Shown: piece by piece, positions 33,467 through 42,117 of the stretch
Layout: the number at the start of each line of letters is the position of its first letter
Numbering within the stretch: position 1 is the first letter of the stretch
From: an uncultured Muribaculaceae bacterium
GTDB lineage: Bacteria > Bacteroidota > Bacteroidia > Bacteroidales > Muribaculaceae
Assembly (NCBI GenBank): GCA_910587475.1
Contig: CAJUMR010000002.1
Span: 1-64,000 of the forward strand
Length of the DNA: 64,000 nucleotides
Direction: 5' to 3'
Notes under the pieces: model-generated
Told to the model about the DNA's origin: nothing
The model's database searches: none
What the model saw: only the letters and a program-made list of their open reading frames with translations
Position numbers and translations under genes: made by a program

Positions 33467-33474
33467 TAATTTTG
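33467..33474 (+). promoter_or_regulatory. -7 box upstream of the acyltransferase gene
   Basis: TAATTTTG, with TTTG at 33441-33444 at a slightly long 22-base spacing; 33 bases before the ATG. Confidence 0.5.
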
Positions 33475-33507
33475 GACTTCCAAAATCAGAGAATAAGATT
33501 CTAACAG

Positions 33508-34698
33508 ATGTCATCATCAACCGATATAATTACCCCTGAGCAATTTGCCGAAATTGCGCCATATCGTGGCGACGAGTTTATTGCTGCGCTTAATCGTCTG
33601 GTGAAAGACCCGGGATTTGAGCATGCAGTAAGATATGTCATGCCTGATGTGGACTATCCCCAATTTGTCAAGAGTCTGTTGCAGGTGCGTGACCAGAATG
33701 AATTCCAGACAAAGGTCATGGGTCACTTCCTTGAGATGCTTGCAGCGTCGACCACCGATGGATTGTCGTTTGACGGCGAAAGCAATTGCAAACCTGACAA
33801 AAACTATACATTCATAAGCAACCATCGTGACATCGTGCTCGATCCGTCGTTTCTGAACCTTTGCTTCATACGCTCGGAGATGCCTGTCACCCAGGTAGCC
33901 ATAGGCAACAACCTCCTGATCTACGAGTGGATCACCGATCTGGTAAAGGTCAACCGTAGTTTCATTGTCAAGCGCGATGCCAAAGTAGCCAAGGCTCTTG
34001 AGGCTGCGAAAATGTTGTCGGCATATATCCACTACACTATCACCACGCTGCACGAGTCGGTGTGGATCGCCCAGCGCGAGGGTCGGGCAAAGGATTCCAA
34101 CGATCTCACGCAGGAAAGTCTGATAAAGATGCTCGCATTGTCGGGTGTGTCTTCAGATCTGAAAGAGAAGATATTGGAAGTTAATCTTATGCCGGTGTCT
34201 ATCAGCTATGAGTTTGACCCTAACGATTATCTTAAGGCCCGCGAATTTCTGCTGAAACGTCGTGATCCCGAATTCAAAAAATCACAGCGCGACGACTTGT
34301 TCAGCATGGAAACCGGTCTGCTGAGCAACAAAGGCCGGGTGCACTTCAGAGTGTGTCCGTGCATCAACGACGATCTTGCCGCCTTTGAATCTACAGACCG
34401 ATCGGAGATAATCCGTCATACTTGCATGCTTATCGACCGCGCGATCCATTGCGGTTACCGCATATATCCGTGCAATTATATTGCCTACGACGAGATAAAC
34501 GGTACAAGTCGGTTCGCAGAATATTATTCGGCAGAAGACGAACGTAAATTCAACGATTATATCGACCGTCAGCTCAACAGGGTTGATGTCGCTGATGTCA
34601 CCGCCGATGAACGGTCTTTTATGCGCAGGATGATGCTCACTATGTATGCCAACCCGCTGACCAATCAGCTTGCCGCTTCGGAGTGCGACCGCAACTAA
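33508..34698 (+). CDS. Acyltransferase (PlsC/LPLAT-like)
   Basis: 396 residues. The lysophospholipid-acyltransferase signature is present as NHRDIVLDPSFL near residue 100, a slightly spaced variant of the NHxxxxD block, followed by the region MPVTQVAIGNNLLIYEW and VKRD, typical of Bacteroidales 1-acyl-glycerol-3-phosphate acyltransferase-like proteins. WIAQREGRAKDSND resembles the substrate-binding EGTRS/EGxR block. There is no obvious membrane helix, so it is likely peripheral. It is much longer than PlsC (about 245). Acyl acceptor uncertain. Confidence 0.75.
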   Translation: MSSSTDIITPEQFAEIAPYRGDEFIAALNRLVKDPGFEHAVRYVMPDVDYPQFVKSLLQVRDQNEFQTKVMGHFLEMLAASTTDGLSFDGESNCKPDKNYTFISNHRDIVLDPSFLNLCFIRSEMPVTQVAIGNNLLIYEWITDLVKVNRSFIVKRDAKVAKALEAAKMLSAYIHYTITTLHESVWIAQREGRAKDSNDLTQESLIKMLALSGVSSDLKEKILEVNLMPVSISYEFDPNDYLKAREFLLKRRDPEFKKSQRDDLFSMETGLLSNKGRVHFRVCPCINDDLAAFESTDRSEIIRHTCMLIDRAIHCGYRIYPCNYIAYDEINGTSRFAEYYSAEDERKFNDYIDRQLNRVDVADVTADERSFMRRMMLTMYANPLTNQLAASECDRN

Positions 34699-34713
34699 TG
34701 ATCATTTAAAGAA

Positions 34714-35895
34714 ATGCGTCTCCCTCTATTTGCAACCCTCGTTTTGCTGATTGTCAGCATTGCGACAGATTATTATTTATGGTGGCGGCTGCGCAGCGAC
34801 CGCAGAGTGCTATTGTCAAAAATTCAGGCTGTTACTGCGGCCGTGTTCAATCTCGGATTGATTGTCATCATCTGTGTGCCAAAACGCAGCGGAGATGATG
34901 CGGCTCTCGAGCGATTGATGTGGGCGCTGTATGCCTATTTTTCGGTGTATATACCTAAATTCCTGATCGTTCTGTTCGATCTGTTGTCGTCGTTGCCGCG
35001 ACTATGGCATCGCAATCGTTCGAAGTGGCTTCAGATTTCCGGAATAGTTCTGGGTGTGGCCGCGTTTGTAGCAATGTGGTGGGGGGCTTTGATCAACCGC
35101 TACCATATCGATGTTCGCCATGTCGAGATCGAAATCGCCGGTTTGCCCGAGTCTTTCGACGGTTATACTATAGCGCAGATTTCAGACCTGCATGTCGGAA
35201 CTTACGGATCTGACACATCGTTTGTCTCTAAAGTGGTTGACGAGGTTAACGCTCTCTCGCCCGATGTAGTCGCGTTCACCGGTGATATTGTCAACCGTAA
35301 GACTTCTGAGCTGCTGCCTTTTGTGGCGCCGCTTTCGCGCCTGAGTGGTCGAGACGGAGTCTACTCCATTCTCGGTAATCATGATTACGGCGACTATTAT
35401 TCATGGCCGAGCGAAGAAGCGAAGGCAGAGAATATGGCCAAACTCCTGCAGCTGCAGAAACAGATGGGTTGGAAAATGCTTAACAATGAGACTGATTTCC
35501 TTTACAGAGGCAATGATTCGATCGCTTTGATCGGCGTCGAGAATGTCGGAGATCCGCCATTCAACACTTACGGTGATCTTGATGCTGCATACGAAACGCT
35601 CGATGATCCGGTCGTGAAAATACTCCTGTCGCATAATCCTGCACATTGGAATGATGATATAAAAGATGCTCCCGACAAGAACATTGCGCTGACGCTTTCG
35701 GGACACACTCATGCTATGCAGATGAGCGCTTTCGGTGTGTCGCCTGCTGCGTTGAGATATCCAACATGGGGCGGATTGTACAGCGATGAAGATGGGCATC
35801 AGCTTTATGTCAATATCGGCATGGGTGAAGTGGCCATCCCGGCTCGTATCGGCGCAACTCCCGAACTTACTCTGATAACCTTAAGACGCAAGTGA
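34714..35895 (+). CDS. Membrane metallophosphoesterase
   Basis: 393 residues. Three or four membrane helices in the first ~135 residues, then a calcineurin-like phosphoesterase domain with all metal-binding blocks: ISDLHVGTYG, FTGDIVNRKTSE, GNHDYGDYYSW, LSHNPAHW and SGHTHAMQMS. Proteins with this layout (YkuE/LpxG-like) act at the membrane, sometimes as UDP-2,3-diacylglucosamine hydrolase replacements. The substrate cannot be decided here. The stop overlaps the tex start by four bases (GTGA), so the genes are translated together. Confidence 0.85.
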   Translation: MRLPLFATLVLLIVSIATDYYLWWRLRSDRRVLLSKIQAVTAAVFNLGLIVIICVPKRSGDDAALERLMWALYAYFSVYIPKFLIVLFDLLSSLPRLWHRNRSKWLQISGIVLGVAAFVAMWWGALINRYHIDVRHVEIEIAGLPESFDGYTIAQISDLHVGTYGSDTSFVSKVVDEVNALSPDVVAFTGDIVNRKTSELLPFVAPLSRLSGRDGVYSILGNHDYGDYYSWPSEEAKAENMAKLLQLQKQMGWKMLNNETDFLYRGNDSIALIGVENVGDPPFNTYGDLDAAYETLDDPVVKILLSHNPAHWNDDIKDAPDKNIALTLSGHTHAMQMSAFGVSPAALRYPTWGGLYSDEDGHQLYVNIGMGEVAIPARIGATPELTLITLRRK

Positions 35896-38018
35896 CAGAT
35901 ATTTATCATGATATTGCCTCGCGGTTGAATCTAAAGCCTGACCGGGTAGAGGCAACCATGGCGCTGTTGGACGATGGTGCCACAATACCATTCATCAGCC
36001 GTTACCGCAAGGAGCGTACCGGCGGTATGAATGAAGTCGAGATACATGCCGTGATGACCCTGGCTACAGAGATCCGAGAGCTTGAAAAACGCAAGGACTT
36101 TGTATGTAAGGCCATCGTCGCTGCCGGAGCAATGACTCCCGAACTGGAAGAGCGCATTGCCGCAGCCGACGCCACTACGCTTGAAGATCTTTATCTCCCC
36201 TTTAAGCCCAAGCGGCGCACTCGTGCTACTGCGGCGCGTGAGCGTGGACTTGAACCATTGGCCAAAATGATAATGTCGGGCAATGTCAGAGATATAAGAT
36301 CGACGGCCGGCAAATATGTCGGAGCGGAAGTTGAGGATGCAGATGCGGCTATCGCCGGCGCCTCTGACATCATCGCAGAGTGGATCAGTGAGCAGCAGCG
36401 CACCCGCAATGCTGTGCGTTCGCGTTGCCGCCGCGCAGGTGTGCTCAAGTCGACAGTTGCCAAAGGCAAACAGGATGAGGCCCGTAATTACCGGGTGTAT
36501 TTTGACTATTCCACCCGATTGTCAAGAATCCCCTCCCACAGCTATCTTGCCATCAGGCGAGCAGAGCGCGAGGGCTTGCTGAAGGTCATATTTGAAGTCC
36601 CTGATGACGAGATTATCGATGTGGTGTCGCATCAATATATAAAACCTAACATGAGCCGCGAGGTGGCGGAAATTGTCGGACGTGCAGCAGCCGACGCTTA
36701 TAAGCGCCTGATACGTCCGTCAATCGAAAATGAGCTTGCCTCTGAGGCTAAAGACCGCGCGGATAAAGAGGCTATCGGGATGTTCTCTGATAATGCCCGT
36801 CAGCTTCTGCTCGCCCCCCCTCTTCATCATAAGACCGTGCTTGCTGTCGATCCGGGTTATCGCACAGGTTGTAAGATCGTCTGTCTCGATCCCCAGGGCA
36901 ATCTGCTTTATCATGGAGTGATCTATCCCACGCCGCCGCAGAGCGACATAGTCGGCACGACAAGGACATTGCAGCGTTTGGTCTCGACATACTCGGTCGA
37001 TGCCATCGCTCTCGGCAATGGCACAGCAAGCCGCGATACAGAGAAGGTGCTTCGGTCGATCGATTTCCGTAAACCGGTAGAGATATTTGTCGTCAATGAG
37101 AACGGGGCGTCGGTCTATTCGGCGTCAGACGTCGCGCGCGAAGAGTTCCCGCAGCATGACGTAACTGTCAGGGGTGCTGTGTCGATCGGTCGCAGGTTGA
37201 TCGATCCTCTTGCCGAACTTGTGAAGATCGATCCAAAGTCGATAGGAGTAGGGCAGTATCAGCATGATGTCAATCAGACGGCGTTGCACGATGCTCTGGA
37301 TTTCACGGTTACGAGTTGCGTCAACACTGTCGGCGTCAACATCAACACAGCTTCGCGCCAATTGCTTGCATATGTAGCAGGTATCGGACCGCAACTTGCA
37401 TCTAATATAGTTGCATACAGGGCCGAGCATGGTGATTTCCATAAAAAGTCAGATGTGATGAATGTGCCCCGCATGGGTGCAAAGGCGTTTGCTCAGAGCG
37501 CCGGCTTCATGCGCATACCCGATGGCAAATCAAAATTGGATAATACGGGCGTGCATCCCGAGAGTTATCATATCGTTGAGCGCATGGCCGGTGATCTTGG
37601 CGTGGATGTGGAGACAATGATAGGTTCGGCTGAATTGCTGAATTCTGTCGATCTGTCGGCCTACGAGAGCGATACAGTCGGTCAGGCCACATTGCGGGAT
37701 ATCGTCGCTGAACTGCTCAAACCCGGTCATGATCCTCGCACAGAAGCTGAGAGTGCATCGTTTGACCCCGATCTGAAGGAACTTGAAGACATAGCCGAGG
37801 GCATCGTGCTCGAAGGCGTGGTCAATAATATCACGGCTTTCGGGGCGTTTGTCGATGTCGGTGTTCACGAGAGCGGACTGGTGCATATTTCCCAGCTCTC
37901 ACAGCGGAGGGTGTCTTCGCCGTCGGAAGTCGTGAAAATTAATCAGATAGTAAAGGTGAAGGTGATAGGGGTCGATCTCGAACGTCGCCGTCTGTCGTTG
38001 TCGATGAAAGATGTGTGA
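35892..38018 (+). CDS. tex: Transcription accessory protein Tex
   Basis: 708 residues with a GTG start at 35892 in a four-base overlap with the phosphoesterase gene. Order of domains: N-terminal helical Tex region (~1-190, IPFISRYRKERTGGMNEVEI), YqgF/RNase H-like domain (~320-450, VLAVDPGYRTGCKIVCLD), helix-hairpin-helix region (~490-560), and a C-terminal S1 RNA-binding domain (~635-708, GVVNNITAFGAFVDVGVHESGLVHISQLS). It binds nucleic acid and affects transcription. It overlaps the folK-like gene by eight bases. Confidence 0.95.
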   Translation: MTDIYHDIASRLNLKPDRVEATMALLDDGATIPFISRYRKERTGGMNEVEIHAVMTLATEIRELEKRKDFVCKAIVAAGAMTPELEERIAAADATTLEDLYLPFKPKRRTRATAARERGLEPLAKMIMSGNVRDIRSTAGKYVGAEVEDADAAIAGASDIIAEWISEQQRTRNAVRSRCRRAGVLKSTVAKGKQDEARNYRVYFDYSTRLSRIPSHSYLAIRRAEREGLLKVIFEVPDDEIIDVVSHQYIKPNMSREVAEIVGRAAADAYKRLIRPSIENELASEAKDRADKEAIGMFSDNARQLLLAPPLHHKTVLAVDPGYRTGCKIVCLDPQGNLLYHGVIYPTPPQSDIVGTTRTLQRLVSTYSVDAIALGNGTASRDTEKVLRSIDFRKPVEIFVVNENGASVYSASDVAREEFPQHDVTVRGAVSIGRRLIDPLAELVKIDPKSIGVGQYQHDVNQTALHDALDFTVTSCVNTVGVNINTASRQLLAYVAGIGPQLASNIVAYRAEHGDFHKKSDVMNVPRMGAKAFAQSAGFMRIPDGKSKLDNTGVHPESYHIVERMAGDLGVDVETMIGSAELLNSVDLSAYESDTVGQATLRDIVAELLKPGHDPRTEAESASFDPDLKELEDIAEGIVLEGVVNNITAFGAFVDVGVHESGLVHISQLSQRRVSSPSEVVKINQIVKVKVIGVDLERRRLSLSMKDV

Positions 38019-38397
38019 ACAGTATTCAAACAATACGGTCGTCTGTATCGGAAGCAACACTCCCGATCGGTTGTCGAAACTTCAGGAAGCATTTGACAGC
38101 CTGCGCTCTATATTCACGATTGTTGCCGTGAGTCCGGTGTATGAATCTCCGGATGACAGCGGACTTGGTGACGAATATGTGAATATGGTTATAGAGTGTG
38201 ACACCCGAGGTTTCGACTATGAGACTATGCGCGACGAATTCAAACGTCTCGAATATCGTCTCGGACGTAATGATCGCTCAAAGAGTTCGGGTGTAATGCC
38301 GATCGATCTGGATATTATAATATGGAACGGCGATATTGTCGACCGTTATCAGTATTCACGCGAATATTTTCAGACCGGCTACCGTCAGCTGTTATAG
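38011..38397 (+). CDS. HPPK-like (6-hydroxymethyl-7,8-dihydropterin pyrophosphokinase)
   Basis: 128 residues. It starts with CIGSNTPDRLSKLQEAF, the beginning of FolK proteins (usually GSNLGD), and keeps SPVYESPD (pterin-binding loop), EYVNMVIE, a LEYRLGRN segment and the ATP/Mg block PIDLDIIIWNGDI. It is about 30 residues shorter than E. coli FolK (159) and lacks the last helix. The family would pyrophosphorylate a pterin in folate synthesis; because of the short length, activity is less certain. It overlaps tex upstream and runs tail to tail into the minus-strand CBM9-like gene (six-base overlap). Confidence 0.72.
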   Translation: MCEQYSNNTVVCIGSNTPDRLSKLQEAFDSLRSIFTIVAVSPVYESPDDSGLGDEYVNMVIECDTRGFDYETMRDEFKRLEYRLGRNDRSKSSGVMPIDLDIIIWNGDIVDRYQYSREYFQTGYRQLL

Positions 38398-39051
38398 CAG
38401 AATGATTTTTCCGAAATAGTCGGGTTGGTGGAAGTCGGGATGTTCGCTCTTGATCGGGTTCCAGCTCAAGAAATGTGGTTGTGACGCTTGAGATGCGCAT
38501 TTGTAGAAATTACCGCGCATTTCAATCGGCTCACCGTTGTAGTCAACTCCGATGAGGTCGAGCGGAATGCCTACGAGAAGATTCCATGTGAACAGGCCTT
38601 CGAGTTCGCGGAACGGACGAGTGCCGCAGGATGGGTAGCGCTCTATGCGTGAGAGTTCGGCGTCTGTCAATCGGGTCGGATTTTTCCGTTCGCAGCGGTG
38701 GGATGCATTGATTGTGCCGATGCAGTTGAATTCAAAATTCCAGTATGGCAGACGGCCAGTCGGTTCAACGAAAAATTCGACACATGAGTCCTCGCTGACG
38801 GGCGATTGATTCTCGAAATTTTCGGCTCTGAGGTAGTTGCATCTCACAAAAAAATCGATGTAAAGCATTTTTCCGGAGTGTGCGGCAGTGAATGTTGTCA
38901 GAGGATGGTAGGGAAATTCATCAGCCCAGTTGACGGATTCGATGGTGCGTCGCGGCGCTTTTTCTTCGAGCATATTGATTATGTCGTCTTGTCCGTTCAG
39001 GCTGTCAAGCTCGGGCAGATATGGTATTTCGAGAATTTTAGTTTCAGACAT
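38392..39051 (-). CDS. CBM9-like carbohydrate-binding protein
   Basis: 219 residues from the ATG at 39051 (MSETKILEIPYLP). A TTG at 39075 would give eight more residues. No signal peptide. The segments FTAAHSGKMLYIDFFVRCN, DSCVEFFVEP and FEFNCIGTINAS fit the family-9 carbohydrate-binding fold found in many Bacteroidales small proteins of unknown role. No catalytic domain is attached. Cytoplasmic location is suggested by the lack of a signal; the ligand is unknown. It is followed upstream by the LysE gene on the same strand (31-base gap). Confidence 0.7.
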   Translation of the reverse strand: MSETKILEIPYLPELDSLNGQDDIINMLEEKAPRRTIESVNWADEFPYHPLTTFTAAHSGKMLYIDFFVRCNYLRAENFENQSPVSEDSCVEFFVEPTGRLPYWNFEFNCIGTINASHRCERKNPTRLTDAELSRIERYPSCGTRPFRELEGLFTWNLLVGIPLDLIGVDYNGEPIEMRGNFYKCASQASQPHFLSWNPIKSEHPDFHQPDYFGKIILL

Positions 39052-39082
39052 TGTTGGTTGATGTTTTTTTGACAATTATCAA

Positions 39083-39727
39083 TCAGTTGATCATGTGGTC
39101 GTTAATGGCAAGCAGAACTCCAATGACTGCCATGACTATCAATATCGAGCCGACAATCCGGTTGACAAGCCACAGCGATCTGACATTGAACCGTGAGCGC
39201 AGTTTGCTGACAAGAAATGTCACCAGATACCACCACACAAGTGCACCTCCGAAGATTGTTATATAGGCCCATATATAATGGAATATCTCAAACTCCGGCA
39301 AAATGAAGTTAAAGCGGGCGAAAAGACCGATGATGAAGAATAGAATGAGCGGGTTGGAGACTGTGAGGAAAAAACCTGAAATGAAGTCGCTCCAATAGCT
39401 GCGACTGTCAATGTCCGCTGTTTTCAGCGAGCGTGTCGGGTTCTTGCGGAACAGGAAAAGACCGAAGGCCGCCAGAACGATACCTCCGAAGATCTGAAGC
39501 GCAAACTGATGGCGCTCAATGACATCGGTAATGAAGCTCAGCCCGAAGCCGGCGAGCAGACAGTAGAACAGATCGCTCAGCGCCGCGCCTATACCGGTGA
39601 AGAATGCCGGCCAGCGGCCTTTACTGAGTGTGCGTTGGATGATGAGCATGCCGATCGGTCCCATCGGCGCTGAAATCAATGCGCCGATAGCCAGACCTCG
39701 GGGTAATATGTATATCAGGTTTTCCAA
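39083..39727 (-). CDS. LysE-family exporter
   Basis: 214 residues with six predicted membrane helices. The N-terminal ISAPMGPIGMLIIQRTLSKGR corresponds to the conserved LysE/RhtB signature (G-P-G/I-x-x-R-L--GR), and the later FISGFFLTVSNPLILFFIIGLFA matches the family's second conserved block. It likely exports an amino acid or related small molecule; substrate cannot be predicted. It is 31 bases upstream of the CBM9-like gene, so the two may be cotranscribed. Confidence 0.85.
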   Translation of the reverse strand: MENLIYILPRGLAIGALISAPMGPIGMLIIQRTLSKGRWPAFFTGIGAALSDLFYCLLAGFGLSFITDVIERHQFALQIFGGIVLAAFGLFLFRKNPTRSLKTADIDSRSYWSDFISGFFLTVSNPLILFFIIGLFARFNFILPEFEIFHYIWAYITIFGGALVWWYLVTFLVSKLRSRFNVRSLWLVNRIVGSILIVMAVIGVLLAINDHMIN

Positions 39728-39782
39728 ACGTTATCAATATCAAGCAAAGTTAATATCTTTACCCCAATAATGCAAGCGATTT

Positions 39783-41249
39783 TTAATGACTGTCGCTAAG
39801 GAAGCGGTCCATCGCTTCTGCTGCGCGACGGCCGTCACCCATAGCAAGGATCACGGTGGCTCCGCCGCGAACGATGTCACCCCCTGCAAATATCAGCGGA
39901 ATTGAAGATTGCAGACAGTCGTTTACTTCTATCGTGCCTCTGCGGGATACGTTCAGGCCTTCGATGGAGTCGGGGATAAGCGGGTTTGGCGAAACTCCGA
40001 CACTTACAATCACTTCGTCGACCTCAATCTCGTCGACTGCTCCGTCGATCGCTACGGGAGACCGCCGACCGTCTGGGCCCGGCTCACCGAGTGTCATGCG
40101 TTGGATGATCATCGACTTCACACGTCCGTTTTCATCGCCGCGGTATTCAACAGGATTGCACAGCGTGAGAAACTCTACGCCTTCTTCCTTGGCGTGTTCG
40201 ACCTCTTCGATGCGGGCAGGCATTTCTGTTTCACTTCGGCGGTAAATGATCATGGCTCGTTCTGCACCCATGCGCCGGGCTGTCCTGACGCTGTCCATTG
40301 CTGTGTTACCGCCTCCTATGACCGCCACGCGTTTGCCGTGGGCGACTGGAGTCATGCCTCCGCGGCCGGCACCCATGAGATTTATACGCGTAAGATACTC
40401 GTTGCTCGACATTATGCCGATGAGATTCTCACCCGGTATGCCCATGAAACGCGGCAGTCCGGCGCCAGAAGCGACAAATATGGCTTTGAAGCCATCGTTG
40501 ATCAAGTCGTCATAGCTCAGAGTCTTGCCGATGATGCAGTCTTTCTTGAATTCCACTCCGAGAGCTCTGAGAGAGTCGAGTTCGGCGTCGACAACGGCGT
40601 TGGGCAATCGGAATTCAGGTATGCCGTATTTGAGCACCCCTCCGATCTCGTGCAAGGCTTCAAACACTGTCACATCGTAGCCTTTTTTTGCCATGTCTCC
40701 GGCAAACGACAGCCCGGCAGGTCCACTGCCTGCCACTGCTATTTTAATACCTCGTGATGGCTCTCTGTCGATGTTCAGCTGTTGGCCGCTCATGCGTTCG
40801 GTGTCGGCGGCAAAACGTTCGAGATAGCCGATCGCTACTGCCGGCTTTTTCATCTTGGTGTAGATGCATCGGCTTTCGCATTGCTTTTCCTGAGGACAAA
40901 CTCTGCCGCAGACAGCCGGCAGCGAACTTGTGGCCTTGAGCACGGCAGCTGCTTCAGCGAAGTGTCCGCGCTGAATGTTCTTTATAAAACCGGGGATGTT
41001 GATTCCGACCGGGCAGCCGGTGACACATTGCGGGTCTGGGCAGTCGAGACAGCGGCGAGCTTCGACCATGGCCTGTCCTGCGCTCAATCCTTGGTTGACT
41101 TCGTCGTTGCAGGTCACGCGGTATTCGGCGGGAAGCATCGGCATTTTTGCGCGGGGTATCGCGGCGCGCTCCTTGGCCGACATCTCATTTCTCAGTTCGA
41201 CACGCCATGCTGCGTCGCGCGATGCGAGGCTATCTATATTTCCATTCAT
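39783..41249 (-). CDS. NfnB/GltD-like NADPH oxidoreductase large subunit
   Basis: 488 residues. The N-terminus carries two [4Fe-4S] cysteine sets (CLDCPDPQCVTGCPVG and CGRVCPQEKQCESRC), then an FAD-binding fold (VAGSGPAGLSFAGDMAKKG) and an NAD(P)-binding fold (VAVIGGGNTAMDSVRTARRMG), the layout of glutamate synthase small chain. The neighbour just upstream is a PyrK-like flavoprotein, not a GltB large subunit. The pair therefore fits NfnAB (SudAB): NADH-dependent reduced ferredoxin:NADP+ oxidoreductase, with electron bifurcation in the characterised enzymes. The 18-base gap suggests one transcript. Confidence 0.88.
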   Translation of the reverse strand: MNGNIDSLASRDAAWRVELRNEMSAKERAAIPRAKMPMLPAEYRVTCNDEVNQGLSAGQAMVEARRCLDCPDPQCVTGCPVGINIPGFIKNIQRGHFAEAAAVLKATSSLPAVCGRVCPQEKQCESRCIYTKMKKPAVAIGYLERFAADTERMSGQQLNIDREPSRGIKIAVAGSGPAGLSFAGDMAKKGYDVTVFEALHEIGGVLKYGIPEFRLPNAVVDAELDSLRALGVEFKKDCIIGKTLSYDDLINDGFKAIFVASGAGLPRFMGIPGENLIGIMSSNEYLTRINLMGAGRGGMTPVAHGKRVAVIGGGNTAMDSVRTARRMGAERAMIIYRRSETEMPARIEEVEHAKEEGVEFLTLCNPVEYRGDENGRVKSMIIQRMTLGEPGPDGRRSPVAIDGAVDEIEVDEVIVSVGVSPNPLIPDSIEGLNVSRRGTIEVNDCLQSSIPLIFAGGDIVRGGATVILAMGDGRRAAEAMDRFLSDSH

Positions 41250-41267
41250 TGTTGTTGGTGAGTTGGG

Positions 41268-42050
41268 TTAGTTGTAAGCTCTCATTCTCAAGAGCATTTC
41301 ATCGAAGTCGACCAGACTCGCGTCAAACTCGGGTCCGTCGACACACACGAATCGCATTTTGCCTCCGACTGTAACACGGCAGGCTCCACACATGCCTGTG
41401 CCGTCTACCATTATGGTGTTGAGCGAACAGATTGTCGGCACGTTGTAACGCGCCGTCAGCGCAGCGACGAATTTCATCATCACTGCCGGCCCGATTGTCA
41501 CAACCTCGTCGACTGTCTCGCGGTTCAACACATTTTCAACGCCTTGCGTCACGAGGCCCTTCGATCCATAGCTGCCGTCATCGGTCATGATGATCACTTC
41601 GTCTGACCACTTAGCAACTTCTTCTTCGAGTATGATCAAGCTTTTGTTGCGCGCGGCAAGCACACTGATCACCCTGTTGCCGGCCTGTTTCATGGCTTTT
41701 ATGATAGGGAGCAACGGGGCTACGCCTACGCCTCCTCCGCAGCAGACGACCGTGCCGACCTTTTTTATGTCGGTCGCACGTCCGAGTGGCCCGACTACGT
41801 CGGTGAGCTGCTGGCCGACTTCGAGCCCACAGATGATGTGGGTTGAAGGGCCTATGTCCTGCACTACGAGAGTGATCGATCCGGCACGTGTGTCGGCATC
41901 TGCGATTGTCAGAGGTATCCGTTCGCCGTTTTCGCATGCTCTGACGATGACAAAATGCCCCGGTTTACGGGCTTTAGCGATGTCGGGAGCCTTGACAACC
42001 ATCTTGACTACTTTCTCCGAGAAGTAGCTCTTTTCGATTATTTCGTTCAT
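41268..42050 (-). CDS. NfnA/PyrK-like FAD/[2Fe-2S] subunit
   Basis: 260 residues from ATG 42050 (MNEIIEKSYFSEKVV). The longer reading frame upstream (to 42257) is spurious: it runs through the promoter and across the divergent rlmD gene. FAD-binding RIPLTIADAD and GPLGRATDI, NAD-binding VVCCGGGVGVAPLLPII, and a C-terminal cluster site DGTGMCGACRVTVGGKMRFV plus C. The latter has three cysteines (CxxC-x11-C) and an aspartate, as in NfnA, where Asp is a cluster ligand. Together with the adjacent large subunit it makes an NfnAB-like complex. Confidence 0.88.
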   Translation of the reverse strand: MNEIIEKSYFSEKVVKMVVKAPDIAKARKPGHFVIVRACENGERIPLTIADADTRAGSITLVVQDIGPSTHIICGLEVGQQLTDVVGPLGRATDIKKVGTVVCCGGGVGVAPLLPIIKAMKQAGNRVISVLAARNKSLIILEEEVAKWSDEVIIMTDDGSYGSKGLVTQGVENVLNRETVDEVVTIGPAVMMKFVAALTARYNVPTICSLNTIMVDGTGMCGACRVTVGGKMRFVCVDGPEFDASLVDFDEMLLRMRAYN

Positions 42051-42079
42051 GTTTTGATATGTATTCGCCGTATGTTGTG

Positions 42080-42087
42080 CAAAAATA
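42080..42087 (-). promoter_or_regulatory. -7 box of nfnAB
   Basis: TATTTTTG on the minus strand; 30 bases before the ATG at 42050. It directly abuts the rlmD -7 box (42089-42096). Confidence 0.5.
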
Positions 42088-42088
42088 G

Positions 42089-42096
42089 TAATTTTG
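42089..42096 (+). promoter_or_regulatory. -7 box of rlmD
   Basis: TAATTTTG, 22 bases before the rlmD ATG; the divergent nfnAB -7 box is one base away. Confidence 0.5.
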
Positions 42097-42117
42097 CGGT
42101 AAATATAAATGTAAATC

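Noticed and set aside
39909..40757. 282-codon frame opposite the NfnB-like gene
   Set aside because: Shadow frame; no recognisable domain and no start signals.
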